64,000 bases of DNA from NCBI RefSeq assembly GCF_000425785.1, contig NZ_AUEC01000013.1:62001-126000 (forward strand). The letters are read 5' to 3'. Position numbers and translations under genes: made by a program. The stretch's first letter is position 1, and each line of letters opens with the position of its first letter. The notes under the pieces were generated by a model, which ran no database searches, was not told the DNA's origin, and saw only the letters and a list, made by a program, of their open reading frames with translations. This document shows positions 42,772-52,132 of the stretch, piece by piece. Source of the stretch: Pseudomonas taiwanensis DSM 21245. GTDB lineage: Bacteria > Pseudomonadota > Gammaproteobacteria > Pseudomonadales > Pseudomonadaceae.

Positions 42772-42848
42772 TGGCGCAGCGGACGGGACTCGAACCCGCG
42801 ACCCCCGGCGTGACAGGCCGGTATTCTAACCGACTGAACTACCGCTGC
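42772..42848 (-). tRNA. tRNA-Asp (GTC)
   Basis: 77 nt with encoded CCA. Acceptor stem gcagcgg/ccgctgc, discriminator G, anticodon loop cctgtcacg, T-loop ggttcgagtcc. Closely matches bacterial tRNA-Asp. Second gene of a two-tRNA operon. Confidence 0.97.
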
Positions 42849-42861
42849 GCTATACATCGAG

Positions 42862-42937
42862 TGGTGGGTGATGACGGGATCGAACCGCCGACCCTCTGCT
42901 TGTAAGGCAGATGCTCTCCCGGCTGAGCTAATCACCC
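42862..42937 (-). tRNA. tRNA-Val (TAC)
   Basis: 76 nt with encoded CCA. Acceptor gggtgat/atcaccc, D-arm tagctcagccgggagagc, anticodon loop ccttacaag, T-loop ggttcgatccc. First gene of the tRNA operon, 13 bp from tRNA-Asp. Confidence 0.97.
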
Positions 42938-42958
42938 TTTCGTCTCGGTGTGGCGCGC

Positions 42959-42987
42959 ATTCTACGGATGACCTCCCACCCTGGCAA
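42959..42987 (-). promoter_or_regulatory. Sigma-70 promoter of the tRNA operon
   Basis: Minus strand TTGCCA, 17-bp spacer, TAGAAT, followed by a gcgcgcc discriminator typical of stringently controlled stable-RNA promoters. An AT-rich stretch upstream (43000-43020) may be an UP element. Confidence 0.85.
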
Positions 42988-43154
42988 GCACTTTTTTCGA
43001 CTTTTTTAAAAAAAATTTTCAGGCCTTTCAAAGACCTAGCAGCAGCTGGCTTTTCCTTCTCTCTATATAGCTACTGGCCCTATGACAGGGTTGGCCTGGG
43101 ACCACCCCTCGGAGAATAATGCCCGCCTTATGCACTAAGGAGAGATTCCCCCTC

Positions 43155-44075
43155 ATGTGGTTCAAGAACCTGCTGACCTACCGCTTGACCCAGGATGTCC
43201 CGTTCGAGCCCGAAGCGCTGGAAGCTGCCCTGGCCAGCAAGCCGGCCCGCCCCTGCGCCAGCCAGGAGCTGACCACCTATGGTTTCGTCGCGCCGTTCGG
43301 CAAGGGCGAGGATGCCCCGCTGGTGCACGTCAGCGGCGAATTCCTGCTGATTGCCGCGCGCAAGGAAGAGCGCATCCTGCCTAGCAGCGTGGTCAACGAT
43401 GCGGTGAAGGAAAAGGTCGAAGAGATCGAGACCGAGCAAATGCGCAAGGTCTATAAAAAGGAGCGCGACCAGATCAAGGACGACATCATCCAGGCGTTCC
43501 TGCCACGCGCGTTCATCCGTCGCTCGATGATCTTCGCCGCCATCGCCCCGCGCCTGGGCATGATTCTGGTCAACTCGGCCAGTGCCAAGCGCGCCGAAGA
43601 CCTGTTGTCGACCCTGCGTGAAGTCATGGGCTCGCTGCCGGTTCGCCCGGCGACCGTGAAGATCGCGCCGACCGCGACGATGACCGACTGGGTCAAGTCG
43701 CAACAGGCGGCCGAAGGCTTCTATGTGCTGGACGAGTGCGAGCTGCGCGACACCGCCGAAGACGGTGGCATCGTGCGCTGCAAGCGTCAGGACCTGACCG
43801 GTGAGGAAATCCAGCTGCACCTGAGCACCGGCAAGGTGGTTACCCAACTGGCCCTGGCCTGGCAGGACAAATTGTCGTTCGTGCTCGACGACAAGATGGT
43901 GATCAAGCGCCTGAAGTTCGAGGAGTTGCTGCAAGAGCAGGCCGAACAGGACGGTGGCGACGAAGCCCAGCAACAGTTCGATGCCAGCTTCACGTTGATG
44001 ATGATGACCTTCACCGAGTTCTTGCCGGCGCTGTTCGAGGCACTGGGTGGCGAGGAGATCCCACAAGGGGTCTGA
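43155..44075 (+). CDS. rdgC: Recombination-associated protein RdgC
   Basis: 306 residues, full length. Ring-shaped nucleoid-associated DNA-binding protein that limits RecA activity. Starts [17 protein letters not shown]; conserved segments [55 protein letters not shown]. aaggaga lies upstream of ATG 43155. Flanked downstream by a perfect REP pair. Confidence 0.95.
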   Translation: MWFKNLLTYRLTQDVPFEPEALEAALASKPARPCASQELTTYGFVAPFGKGEDAPLVHVSGEFLLIAARKEERILPSSVVNDAVKEKVEEIETEQMRKVYKKERDQIKDDIIQAFLPRAFIRRSMIFAAIAPRLGMILVNSASAKRAEDLLSTLREVMGSLPVRPATVKIAPTATMTDWVKSQQAAEGFYVLDECELRDTAEDGGIVRCKRQDLTGEEIQLHLSTGKVVTQLALAWQDKLSFVLDDKMVIKRLKFEELLQEQAEQDGGDEAQQQFDASFTLMMMTFTEFLPALFEALGGEEIPQGV

Positions 44076-44124
44076 GTCGCATCGACTGGCGGTGCTGGCC
44101 GGGAATTCAGTCTGGGTCAGTAGC

Positions 44125-44199
44125 GGCCCTATCGCCGGCAAGCCGGCTCCTGCAGGGGTTCGCAACACCTGCAGGAGCCGGCTTGCCGGCGATAGGGCC
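44125..44199. repeat. REP pair with perfect 32-bp arms
   Basis: Arms 44125-44156 and 44168-44199 are exact inverse copies (outer ggccctatcgccggcaagcc) separated by 11 bp. Placed between rdgC and the BASS transporter gene. Confidence 0.85.
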
Positions 44200-44236
44200 T
44201 GCAAAAAACAGCGTTTAACAGAACAAGGACCTGCCC

Positions 44237-45202
44237 ATGCGTGCACTCGCCGCCCTCAGCCGCTTCGTCGGCAACACCTTCGCCCTGTGGGTACTGGTGT
44301 TCGCCTGCCTGGCCTTCCTGCAACCACAATGGTTCATCGCGCTGAAAGTGGCCATCGTGCCGCTCCTGGGTGTGGTGATGTTCGGCATGGGCCTTACGCT
44401 CAAGCTCGACGACTTCGCCGCCCTCGCTCGCCAGCCGTGGCGCGTTGCCCTCGGGGTGGTGGCGCATTTCGTGATCATGCCAGGCATGGCCTGGTTGCTT
44501 TGCCAGCTATTCCACCTGCCCGCCGAAATCGCGGTGGGTGTGATCCTGGTTGGCTGCTGCCCCAGTGGCACGGCTTCGAACGTGATGGTGTGGCTGTCCA
44601 AGGGCGACCTTGCCTTGGCGGTGGCGATCGCAGCGGTAACCACCCTGCTCGCGCCACTGCTCACCCCGGCGCTGATCTGGTTCTTGGCTTCGGCCTGGTT
44701 GCCAGTGTCCTTCATGGACATGTTCTGGTCGATTCTGCAGCTGGTGATGCTGCCGATCGTGCTCGGCGTGCTGGCCCAGCGCCTGCTCGGTGCGCGGGTC
44801 CAAGTGGCGGTACAGGTACTGCCGCTGGTGTCGGTGATCAGCATCGTGATGATCGTCTGCGCCGTGGTGGCAGCCAGCCAGGCGAAGATTGCCGAGTCCG
44901 GCCTGCTGATCATGGCGGTGGTGGTACTGCACAACAGCTTCGGCTACCTGCTGGGTTACCTCACCGGCAAGCTGTGCAAACTGCCACTGGCCCAGCGCAA
45001 GTCGCTGGCGCTGGAGGTGGGCATGCAGAACTCGGGGCTTGGCGCGGCGTTGGCTGCGGCGCACTTCTCCCCGCTGGCGGCAGTGCCGAGTGCGTTGTTC
45101 AGCGTTTGGCACAATATTTCCGGGGCGTTGCTGTCCACCTGGTTCCGCCGCCTGGAAGCGCCGAAGCCTGCGGTTGGAGACATTGAACCGGCCGGGAATT
45201 GA
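44237..45202 (+). CDS. Bile acid:sodium symporter (BASS) family transporter
   Basis: 321 residues, nine to ten helices. Family segments: FGMGLTLKLDDF, GCCPSGTASNVMVWLSKGD (sodium-site loop) and EVGMQNSGLGAALA. Bacterial members take up organic anions such as pantoate or keto acids; substrate here unknown. ATG 44237 is preceded by aagga. Monocistronic. Confidence 0.9.
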   Translation: MRALAALSRFVGNTFALWVLVFACLAFLQPQWFIALKVAIVPLLGVVMFGMGLTLKLDDFAALARQPWRVALGVVAHFVIMPGMAWLLCQLFHLPAEIAVGVILVGCCPSGTASNVMVWLSKGDLALAVAIAAVTTLLAPLLTPALIWFLASAWLPVSFMDMFWSILQLVMLPIVLGVLAQRLLGARVQVAVQVLPLVSVISIVMIVCAVVAASQAKIAESGLLIMAVVVLHNSFGYLLGYLTGKLCKLPLAQRKSLALEVGMQNSGLGAALAAAHFSPLAAVPSALFSVWHNISGALLSTWFRRLEAPKPAVGDIEPAGN

Positions 45203-45219
45203 CAGCGTGCCTGTGCCGA

Positions 45220-45248
45220 CCTCTTCGCGGGTAAACCCGTTCACACAG
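45220..45248. repeat. REP unit
   Basis: ctcttcgcgggtaaacccgt followed by tcacacagg; single degenerate unit after the BASS gene. Confidence 0.5.
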
Positions 45249-45319
45249 GTTGTCTGCTGCAGTCGGACAGGGGGCGATCACGTCGGCACAGGCTTGCCCG
45301 GAACCGCGCAAATGTGCAC

Positions 45320-45325
45320 TATAGT
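45320..45325 (+). promoter_or_regulatory. Candidate -10 element of sugE
   Basis: tatagt, eight bases before the guanidine-II riboswitch. A ttgccc at 45293 is the only -35-like hexamer but its 21-bp spacing is too long to be convincing. Confidence 0.35.
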
Positions 45326-45332
45326 GCCCACT

Positions 45333-45381
45333 GTGAGGACGGCCTCACGACGCACCGCGTGACCATTCCGGGGACGGCCCC
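45333..45381 (+). ncRNA. Guanidine-II (mini-ykkC) riboswitch
   Basis: Two hairpins, each with the diagnostic ACGG loop: gtgagg-acgg-cctcac (45333-45348) and gggg-acgg-cccc (45370-45381), joined by 21 nt. The class binds guanidinium and turns on SugE-type exporters. After hairpin 2, catc (45381-45384) can pair with gatg (45393-45396) directly before the ggag ribosome site, suggesting translational control. Confidence 0.9.
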
Positions 45382-45407
45382 ATCTTTCAAACGATGGAGA
45401 CACACTC

Positions 45408-45725
45408 ATGTCCTGGATCATTCTGTTCTTCGCCGGCTTGTTCGAAGTCGGCTGGGCGGTCGGCCTCAAGTACACCGACGGCTTCAGCAAACCCTTGCCC
45501 ACCGTGCTCACCGTCGCGGCCATGGCCATCAGCCTCGGTCTGCTGGGGCTTGCGATGAAGGAACTGCCCCTGGGCACCGCCTACGCCATCTGGACCGGTG
45601 TCGGCGCAGTCGGCACGGTGATCGCTGGCATCATCCTGTTCGGCGAATCCATGGCTCTGGTGCGACTGGCCAGCGTGGCACTGATCGTCACTGGCCTGGT
45701 CGGCCTGAAGGTCAGCGCCAGCTGA
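45408..45725 (+). CDS. sugE: SMR-family guanidinium exporter SugE/Gdx
   Basis: 105 residues, four helices. Small multidrug resistance transporter; Glu13 ([14 protein letters not shown]) is the essential substrate/proton site. The sequence [20 protein letters not shown] and the [19 protein letters not shown] segment are of the SugE (Gdx) subgroup, which exports guanidinium in exchange for protons. The guanidine-II riboswitch in its leader supports this function strongly. Forms a dual-topology dimer in the inner membrane. Confidence 0.94.
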   Translation: MSWIILFFAGLFEVGWAVGLKYTDGFSKPLPTVLTVAAMAISLGLLGLAMKELPLGTAYAIWTGVGAVGTVIAGIILFGESMALVRLASVALIVTGLVGLKVSAS

Positions 45726-45740
45726 CCTTCCCCCTGCACC

Positions 45741-47618
45741 TCAGCGAACCTCCCCTCGCAAGCGACTGACCTGCTCACGCAGGGCTTCCGGCTGCGCCGC
45801 CTCCACCGGGATGGCGGCGCCAGCCACGATGGTCACGCGTGACCACAGGCGCTTGAAGAAGCCCTTGGCCGGATCACGGCTGAAGAAGCTGCCCCACAAC
45901 CCTTGCAGTGCCAGGGGAATCACCGGCACCGGGGTTTCATCGAGAATACGGCTGACGCCACCTTTGAATACGTCGATCTCCCCGTCACCGGTCAGCTTGC
46001 CCTCGGGGAAGATGCACACCACCTCGCCCGCCTTCAGGTACTCGGCAATGCGGGCAAAGGCACGCTCGTAGATCACCTCGTCCTCGCCGCGCCCGGCAAT
46101 GGGAATGGCGCCTGCGGTGCGGAACACGAAGTTGAGCACCGGTAGGTTGTAGATCTTGTAGTACATGACGAACCGTATTGGCCGGCGAATGGCCCCACCC
46201 AGCAGCAAGGCGTCGACGAACGAGACATGGTTGCACACCAACAGCGCCGCGCCCTCGTCAGGAATACGCTCAAGGTCACGGTGCTCCACCCGGTACATGG
46301 AATGGCTGAGCAACCAGATCAGGAAGCGCATGGTGAATTCCGGCACGATGCGGAAGATGTAGGCGTTTACCAGGACATTGAGCAACGACACCACCAGGAA
46401 CAGCTGCGGGATGGTCAGCTCCGCCAGCCCCAGCAGGAGGATGGTGAGAATCGCCGAAACCACCATGAACAAGGCGTTGAGGATGTTGTTGGCGGCGATG
46501 ACCCGAGCGCGCTGGTCTTCGGCCGTGCGGGCCTGGATCAATGCGTACAGCGGCACGATGTAGAAACCACCAAACACACCAAGCCCGACGATCGACAGCA
46601 TGATCCACCAGGCTTGGCTCATGCCCAGCAAGGTCAACCAGTCGTGGGGGGTGGCTGCGGCTGGTACATCCCCTGAATGCCACCACCAGAGCAGGCCGAA
46701 CAGGGTCAGGCCGAACGAGCCGAACGGCACCAGGCCGATCTCCACCTTGCGCCCACTGAGGCGCTCGCACAGCAGTGAACCCAGGGCGATGCCCACCGAG
46801 AACAAGGTCAGCACCAGGGTCACGACCGTGCCGTCTCCGTGCAGCCAGTCTTTGGCGTAGGCCGGAATCTGGGTCAGGTAGATGGCGCCGACGAACCAGA
46901 ACCAGGAGTTGCCGACGATCGAGCGCGATACCGCCGGCGTCTGCCCCAGGCCCAGGCGCAGGATCGCCCAGGACTGCTTGAAGATGTTCCAGTCCAGCGG
47001 CATCTGCGGGGAGGCGGCAGCGGCGCGCGGAATCCAGCGGCTGGCCAGGTAACCCAACACCGCGGTACCGACCACGCCGCCCGCCACCACCGCGGCATAG
47101 CTGTCGGTCGACATCATCACCCCAGCGCCGATGGTGCCGGCGAGGATCGCCAGGAATGTGCCCATCTCCACCAGCCCGTTACCGCCCACCAGCTCTTCTT
47201 CACGCAGGGCCTGGGGCAGGATCGAATACTTTACCGGGCCGAACAGCGCCGAGTGGGTCCCCATGCCGAACAACGCCACCAACATCAGCACCAGGTGATC
47301 GGTGACGAAGCCGACCGCACCGATCGCCATGATGCCGATCTCGGCCAGCTTGATCGCGCGGATCAACGCGTCCTTGGCGAATTTCTCGCCAAACTGACCG
47401 CCCAGTGCCGAGAACAGGAAGAACGGCAGGATGAACAGCAACGCGCACAGGTTGACCCAGATCGAGCGGTCGTCGTCCCCGAGGCTGAGCTTGAACAGGA
47501 TCGCCAGGATCAATGACTGCTTGAACAGGTTGTCGTTGAAAGCACCCAGCAACTGGGTGACGAAAAACGGCAGGAAGCGCCGTTTGCCGAGCAAGGTGAA
47601 TTGCGAGGGGTGACTCAT
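45741..47618 (-). CDS. MFS transporter-acyltransferase fusion (LplT-PlsC type)
   Basis: 625 residues. The first ~400 form a 12-helix MFS domain like the lysophospholipid flippase LplT (start FLPFFVTQLLGAFNDNLFKQ). Residues about 420-625 are a PlsC-type acyltransferase with NHVSFVDALLL (NHX4D-like) and FPEGKLTGDG. Together they could import and re-acylate lysophospholipids. An acyl-ACP synthetase domain, present in some longer relatives and in Aas, is absent. ATG 47618 (MSHPSQFTLLG) chosen; aggaa upstream. Confidence 0.9.
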   Translation of the reverse strand: MSHPSQFTLLGKRRFLPFFVTQLLGAFNDNLFKQSLILAILFKLSLGDDDRSIWVNLCALLFILPFFLFSALGGQFGEKFAKDALIRAIKLAEIGIMAIGAVGFVTDHLVLMLVALFGMGTHSALFGPVKYSILPQALREEELVGGNGLVEMGTFLAILAGTIGAGVMMSTDSYAAVVAGGVVGTAVLGYLASRWIPRAAAASPQMPLDWNIFKQSWAILRLGLGQTPAVSRSIVGNSWFWFVGAIYLTQIPAYAKDWLHGDGTVVTLVLTLFSVGIALGSLLCERLSGRKVEIGLVPFGSFGLTLFGLLWWWHSGDVPAAATPHDWLTLLGMSQAWWIMLSIVGLGVFGGFYIVPLYALIQARTAEDQRARVIAANNILNALFMVVSAILTILLLGLAELTIPQLFLVVSLLNVLVNAYIFRIVPEFTMRFLIWLLSHSMYRVEHRDLERIPDEGAALLVCNHVSFVDALLLGGAIRRPIRFVMYYKIYNLPVLNFVFRTAGAIPIAGRGEDEVIYERAFARIAEYLKAGEVVCIFPEGKLTGDGEIDVFKGGVSRILDETPVPVIPLALQGLWGSFFSRDPAKGFFKRLWSRVTIVAGAAIPVEAAQPEALREQVSRLRGEVR

Positions 47619-47884
47619 CGTCCATGTTCCTGAAGTGCTTTTGTCATTGGAGGCACGTTCAACGCGGCAGGCCACAAATCTGCACGGGAAAGCCTCGGGT
47701 TGGCAAGCCAGGCCGTGAATTTGGGCGCTTCATCACAGAATGATGGCCATGTGACAGCAAATTTAATGCATTCCTGGTTCAGATTTTGATACATATGACG
47801 ATAATTCATATAGATGACTACATCTCGTAGCGGGAATGGACCTCCGGTCTCCTCCAACACATAAGAAAAGGAGCGCAGCAGTTT

Positions 47885-49804
47885 ATGTTTATCGGGTTCG
47901 GCGACCTGAAGATCGCCAGTAAACTCTTCCTTGGTTTTGGCCTGGTGCTGTGCCTGACCCTTGCCCAGTCATTGATCAGCTGGAACGGACTCGGCAGCCT
48001 GGTGCGCCGCAGCGAGGTGGTCAACGATGTCTCACGCCTGAACGATGTGCTCGGCGACTTGCGCGAGGCCCGCCTGCGCCATGCCATGGCCAATGGCGAG
48101 GAAAGCCAGGCCAAGGCGTTGCAGGCCGCGCTGGAGGCTTTCCAGGCGCCGATGGCGAAATTGCGGGCCGTCCTGGTCAAGAGCGACAATCTCTCGCGGC
48201 TGCACGATGCCGAGCAAACCTTGCAGGCCTATGCGCACAACCAGTCGCTGAGCTTCCAGTCCTATCAGAAGATGCGCGAAGCGCAGAAGGAAATGGGCGC
48301 GCTGGCCACCCGCTCATTCGCCAGCATCGAAGAAATCCGCCAGCAGGTGCGTGCGCTGCCGGATGCCGAACAGCGTTTCGAGCGCAGCGAAGCGATCAAC
48401 CAGATCCGCGAAAACCTGATCCTGCTGCGCTACCACGTGCGTGGCTATACCGGTAACACCAATGCCGACACCGAACAGTTGATGAACGCGCAGATCGCTA
48501 CCACCGTGAATGATCTGCCAGGGCTGGTGGCGAAGTTCAACGGCAGCTTTGGCCCGCAGTTCGAACAGTTGAACGGCCAGGTACATGCCTACGCCGCGGC
48601 CGTGGAAGCCTTCCGGGGCGAGGTAAGCAAACTGGTGGACTACCGCAACGCCATGGGCCAGAACGTCGAAACCCTGAACAGCGTGATTGGCCAACTGCTC
48701 GATGCCCAGGCGGCGTCGGTGAGAGACGACAGCCAGTTCGCCAGGACCTTGCAGTTGGTCACCACCGCCCTCGCCCTGCTGTTGGGTGCTTTGGCGGCGG
48801 TCATCATCGCCCGTCAGATCAGCCAGCCGCTGCAGCGTGTGCTGCGCGCCATGGAGCAAGTGGCTGCGGGCGATCTCAGCGAGCAACCGGCCAGCCAGCG
48901 CCGCGATGAACTGGGCCAGTTGCAGAACAGCCTGAAGACCATGACCGGGAACCTGCGCCAACTCATTGCCCGTGTTCGTGACGGCATCTCGCAGATCGCC
49001 AGTTCCACCGAGCAATTGTCGGCCATTACCGAGCAAACCAGCGCTGGCGCCACTCACCAGAAAGTGGAAACGGACCAGGTGGCCACCGCCATGCAAGAAA
49101 TGGCAGCCACTGTTCATGAAGTGGCGCGCAATGCCGGTGAAGCCTCGCAAGCCGCCAGCGCCACCGACCAGGAAGCCCGTGAGGGCGACCACGTGGTGAG
49201 CCGCGCGGTTGTGCAGATAGATCGCCTGGCCAGCCAAGTGGCGGCCACCGGTGAAGCCATGGATGCGCTGCGCAGCGAAAGCCAGCGCATCGGCAAGGTG
49301 ATGGACGTGATCAAGGCGGTGGCCGAGCAGACCAACCTGCTGGCGCTCAACGCCGCCATCGAGGCCGCCCGCGCTGGTGAAGCTGGCCGTGGCTTCGCGG
49401 TTGTGGCGGATGAAGTGCGCAGCCTGGCCCAGCGCACCCAGGCGTCCACCGAAGAGATCGAATCGGCGATCGGCAGCCTGGAGCAAGGCACTCGCTCGGT
49501 CAGTGAGCTGATGCAAGAGAGCCAGAGCTTGACCGCGAGCAGCGTTGCACTGGTGCGCGAAGCAGGTCTGGCGCTGGAAGGGATCACCCAGCGGGTTTCC
49601 GGAATCCAGTCGATGAACCAGCAGATTGCTGCGGCATCGGAGCAGCAGAGCGCAGTGGCTGAAGAAATCAGCCGTAGCGTGGTGACGGTAAGGGACATTT
49701 CAGAGCAAACGGCAGAAGCGAGTCAGCAGACATCGGCATCCAGTGTCGAGTTGGCGCGGTTGGGCGGGCAATTGCAGGAGATGATCAGCCGGTTCCGGCT
49801 GTGA
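47885..49804 (+). CDS. Methyl-accepting chemotaxis protein with HBM-type sensor domain
   Basis: 639 residues. First helix about 10-32, long all-helical periplasmic region (about 35-285) resembling the helical bimodular domain of McpS/McpQ, second helix about 288-310, HAMP ([20 protein letters not shown]), then the signalling domain with the hairpin tip [20 protein letters not shown]. McpS and McpQ bind TCA-cycle acids or citrate; ligand of this receptor unknown. ATG 47885 is preceded by aaaggag at a long spacing. No other chemotaxis gene is nearby. Confidence 0.92.
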   Translation: MFIGFGDLKIASKLFLGFGLVLCLTLAQSLISWNGLGSLVRRSEVVNDVSRLNDVLGDLREARLRHAMANGEESQAKALQAALEAFQAPMAKLRAVLVKSDNLSRLHDAEQTLQAYAHNQSLSFQSYQKMREAQKEMGALATRSFASIEEIRQQVRALPDAEQRFERSEAINQIRENLILLRYHVRGYTGNTNADTEQLMNAQIATTVNDLPGLVAKFNGSFGPQFEQLNGQVHAYAAAVEAFRGEVSKLVDYRNAMGQNVETLNSVIGQLLDAQAASVRDDSQFARTLQLVTTALALLLGALAAVIIARQISQPLQRVLRAMEQVAAGDLSEQPASQRRDELGQLQNSLKTMTGNLRQLIARVRDGISQIASSTEQLSAITEQTSAGATHQKVETDQVATAMQEMAATVHEVARNAGEASQAASATDQEAREGDHVVSRAVVQIDRLASQVAATGEAMDALRSESQRIGKVMDVIKAVAEQTNLLALNAAIEAARAGEAGRGFAVVADEVRSLAQRTQASTEEIESAIGSLEQGTRSVSELMQESQSLTASSVALVREAGLALEGITQRVSGIQSMNQQIAAASEQQSAVAEEISRSVVTVRDISEQTAEASQQTSASSVELARLGGQLQEMISRFRL

Positions 49805-49820
49805 TGCGGGTGTAAGGCTT

Positions 49821-49854
49821 CTGGCCTCTTCGCGGGTGAACCCGCGAAGGCCAG
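49821..49854. terminator. REP hairpin between convergent genes
   Basis: ctggcctcttcgcggg / cccgcgaaggccag with loop tgaa, between the MCP and amidohydrolase stops. REP family sequence in a terminator position. Confidence 0.6.
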
Positions 49855-49867
49855 TACAGCCCACCGG

Positions 49868-50710
49868 TCACGCAAACCCGAACAGCGATCGAGCGGTATC
49901 CACCAACAACGCCCGACGCAACTCGGTCGAACAACCCAGCGCCTCGAACTGCTCTATCACCGTGGTAAAGCTCACCGCCGACTCATGCTGGGTATGCGGC
50001 CAGTCACTGCCCCACATCAGACGCTCGGCGCCATAGTGCGCTTCAAGCGCAACCAGCGCCCGGCGGGCGAACGCCAGGTTCTGCTCGGGCGAACCTTCCA
50101 GCCGATAGACACCGGACACTTTCACCCAGACCTTGCCTTTGCCGCCCAGGGTCAGCATCTCGGCGAAACCTGGCTGGCCCAAACCGCCACGGGCATCGGG
50201 CCGACCAAAGTGATCGATGACGATATCCAGGCCATAGGGCTCCAGGGCGCGGACCAGCCTGGGCAGGTCCGCCACAGGCCGGTGTAGCTCCAGATGCCAG
50301 CCCTGCTCGCCAATGCGTTCCAGCATCGGGCGCCATTGCGCATCCGTCAGGTCTGGCAGAGCCTGGCCCATCAGGTTCAGGCGAACACCCCTCACGCCCT
50401 GGCGAGTCATGTCATCGAGCGTCTGGCGCTCGACGTCCCGGTCAAGCATCACCACGCCTCGCAATTGCCCCGGGACGGTCTGCAGGGCGCTCAGCAGGTA
50501 GCGGTTGTCGGTGCCCAGGAAGCTGGGCTGGACCAGCACACCATGGCTGAAACCATGGTGCTGAAGCTGGCTCAGGTAATCGCCCAGGGGGGCGTCATAA
50601 CTGGGCGCATAACGCCGCTCGCTGGCCAGGTTCAGCCCACAGCTGAACACGTGGGCATGGCTGTCGATGGCGGTCAGGGTTGGAGCGGGAACGTCGGGCA
50701 TGGCTCTCAT
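49868..50710 (-). CDS. Amidohydrolase-family metal-dependent hydrolase (PDC hydrolase-like)
   Basis: 280 residues. TIM-barrel hydrolase of the amidohydrolase-2 group, with the opening metal motif IDSHAHVF, HLELHRP, IVIDHFGRPDA and MWGSDWPHTQHE. Relatives include 2-pyrone-4,6-dicarboxylate lactonase (LigI) and other lactonases or decarboxylases of aromatic catabolism. Start ATG 50710; ATG 50701 possible. Sits 19 bp after an MFS acid transporter gene and near a GntR regulator, so it likely opens a lactone taken up by that transporter. Substrate unknown. Confidence 0.85.
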   Translation of the reverse strand: MRAMPDVPAPTLTAIDSHAHVFSCGLNLASERRYAPSYDAPLGDYLSQLQHHGFSHGVLVQPSFLGTDNRYLLSALQTVPGQLRGVVMLDRDVERQTLDDMTRQGVRGVRLNLMGQALPDLTDAQWRPMLERIGEQGWHLELHRPVADLPRLVRALEPYGLDIVIDHFGRPDARGGLGQPGFAEMLTLGGKGKVWVKVSGVYRLEGSPEQNLAFARRALVALEAHYGAERLMWGSDWPHTQHESAVSFTTVIEQFEALGCSTELRRALLVDTARSLFGFA

Positions 50711-50729
50711 CGAAACGGGTTGATCGAAA

Positions 50730-52004
50730 TTACTTGGTCACAGCGCCAGACAGCGCCGGTGCCGGTTCGGCTTCGAGGGTGCGGCCACGGGTTTCCGGCA
50801 GGCACAGCGCGGCGATCACGGCAACGCCATAGGCGATGCCCGCATCGATACCGATGGCCGACCCCAAGGACATGGACTCGCTCATATGGCCGACCAGGAA
50901 CGGGAACACCGCCGACAGCACACGCCCGAAGTTGTAGCAGAAGCCCACCCCGGCACCGCGCACATCAGCTGGGTACAGCTCGTTGAAGAACGACCCCAGA
51001 CTGGCCGGAATACCCGCTGCGAAGAAGCCCAGCGGGAAACCGAGGAACAGCATCTGGGTATTGGTCAGCGGGAAGAACACATAGGCCTGCACGGTCAGTA
51101 CGCAGCACAGCGCGAACAGCAGGATGTTCTTGCGACGGCCAATACGGTCGATCAACTGGCCACTCACGACGCAGCCACACCAGAAGGCGAAGATGATCAC
51201 GGCCAGGTAGCCGCCGGAGTTCAGCACCGAGAGGTTGCGCTCGGTCTTCAGGAAGGTCGGCAGCCATGTCATGACGGCGTGGTAACCACCATGGGCACCC
51301 AGGCCCAGCAGGCCACCCAACAGCGTCACGCGCAGCAGTTCCGGGCGGAAGATACCGGCCATGGACGTGAAGAAGCTGCCGGGGATGGCCTTCTCTTTCT
51401 GCAAGCGCTGGAAACTGTCCGGCTCTTGCACGTTGCGGCGCACCCAAATGATCAGCAGCGACGGCAGCAACCCGACGAAGAACATCACCCGCCAGGCGAA
51501 TTCCTGCGGCACCAGCGAATAGATCAGCGCGAACAGCGCCACCGCCAGCCCCCAGCCCACGGCCCAGGCGCTTTGCACGGTGCCCATGACCTTGCCGCGG
51601 TATTTCGGGTTGATGGTCTCGGCCATCAGCACCGCGCCGGCAGCCCACTCACCGCCAATGCCAAAGCCTTGCATGGCCTTGACGAACAGCAGCGGGTAGA
51701 AGCCGGTAACGAAGGCCGAGAGGAAGGTGAAGAAGGAGAACCAGAGGATCATCCACTGCAGGGTACGCACGCGGCCATAGCGGTCCGACAGGGTACCGCC
51801 CAGCCAACCACCGATTGCCGAAGTGACCAGGGTCAGGCCGCTGATCAGGCCGGCATCGCCCTTGGTCAGGGAAAACGCGGCGATCAGGGCGGGAATCGCC
51901 AGGCCGAACATCTGCACTTCCAGCGCATCGAGCGACCAGCCACCGAAACAGGCCCAGAACGTCTTGCGTTCCCGTGAAGTGATCTGGCGATACCAGCTGA
52001 ACAT
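50730..52004 (-). CDS. MFS transporter, aromatic-acid/metabolite:H+ symporter type
   Basis: 424 residues, 12 helices. Signature GGWLGGTLSDRYGRVRTLQW, GFGIGGEWAAGAVLMAE and the C-terminal PETRGRTLE are typical of the AAHS/MHS transporters (shikimate, benzoate). ATG 52004 (MFSWYRQITSRERK) has aaggat seven bases upstream. Co-directional with the amidohydrolase gene, about 130 bp after the GntR gene. Confidence 0.9.
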   Translation of the reverse strand: MFSWYRQITSRERKTFWACFGGWSLDALEVQMFGLAIPALIAAFSLTKGDAGLISGLTLVTSAIGGWLGGTLSDRYGRVRTLQWMILWFSFFTFLSAFVTGFYPLLFVKAMQGFGIGGEWAAGAVLMAETINPKYRGKVMGTVQSAWAVGWGLAVALFALIYSLVPQEFAWRVMFFVGLLPSLLIIWVRRNVQEPDSFQRLQKEKAIPGSFFTSMAGIFRPELLRVTLLGGLLGLGAHGGYHAVMTWLPTFLKTERNLSVLNSGGYLAVIIFAFWCGCVVSGQLIDRIGRRKNILLFALCCVLTVQAYVFFPLTNTQMLFLGFPLGFFAAGIPASLGSFFNELYPADVRGAGVGFCYNFGRVLSAVFPFLVGHMSESMSLGSAIGIDAGIAYGVAVIAALCLPETRGRTLEAEPAPALSGAVTK

Positions 52005-52132
52005 GATTGTTATCCTTCTAGTCGTGTGTGTGACGGTCGGGCGCGCCGAAGCGCTTGGCACGCGTCGACCGGGCAGGCGAAGCCACTGCGCCCTGACGCC
52101 AGGGCACAGACGGGTAACGGGATGAAACCGGC

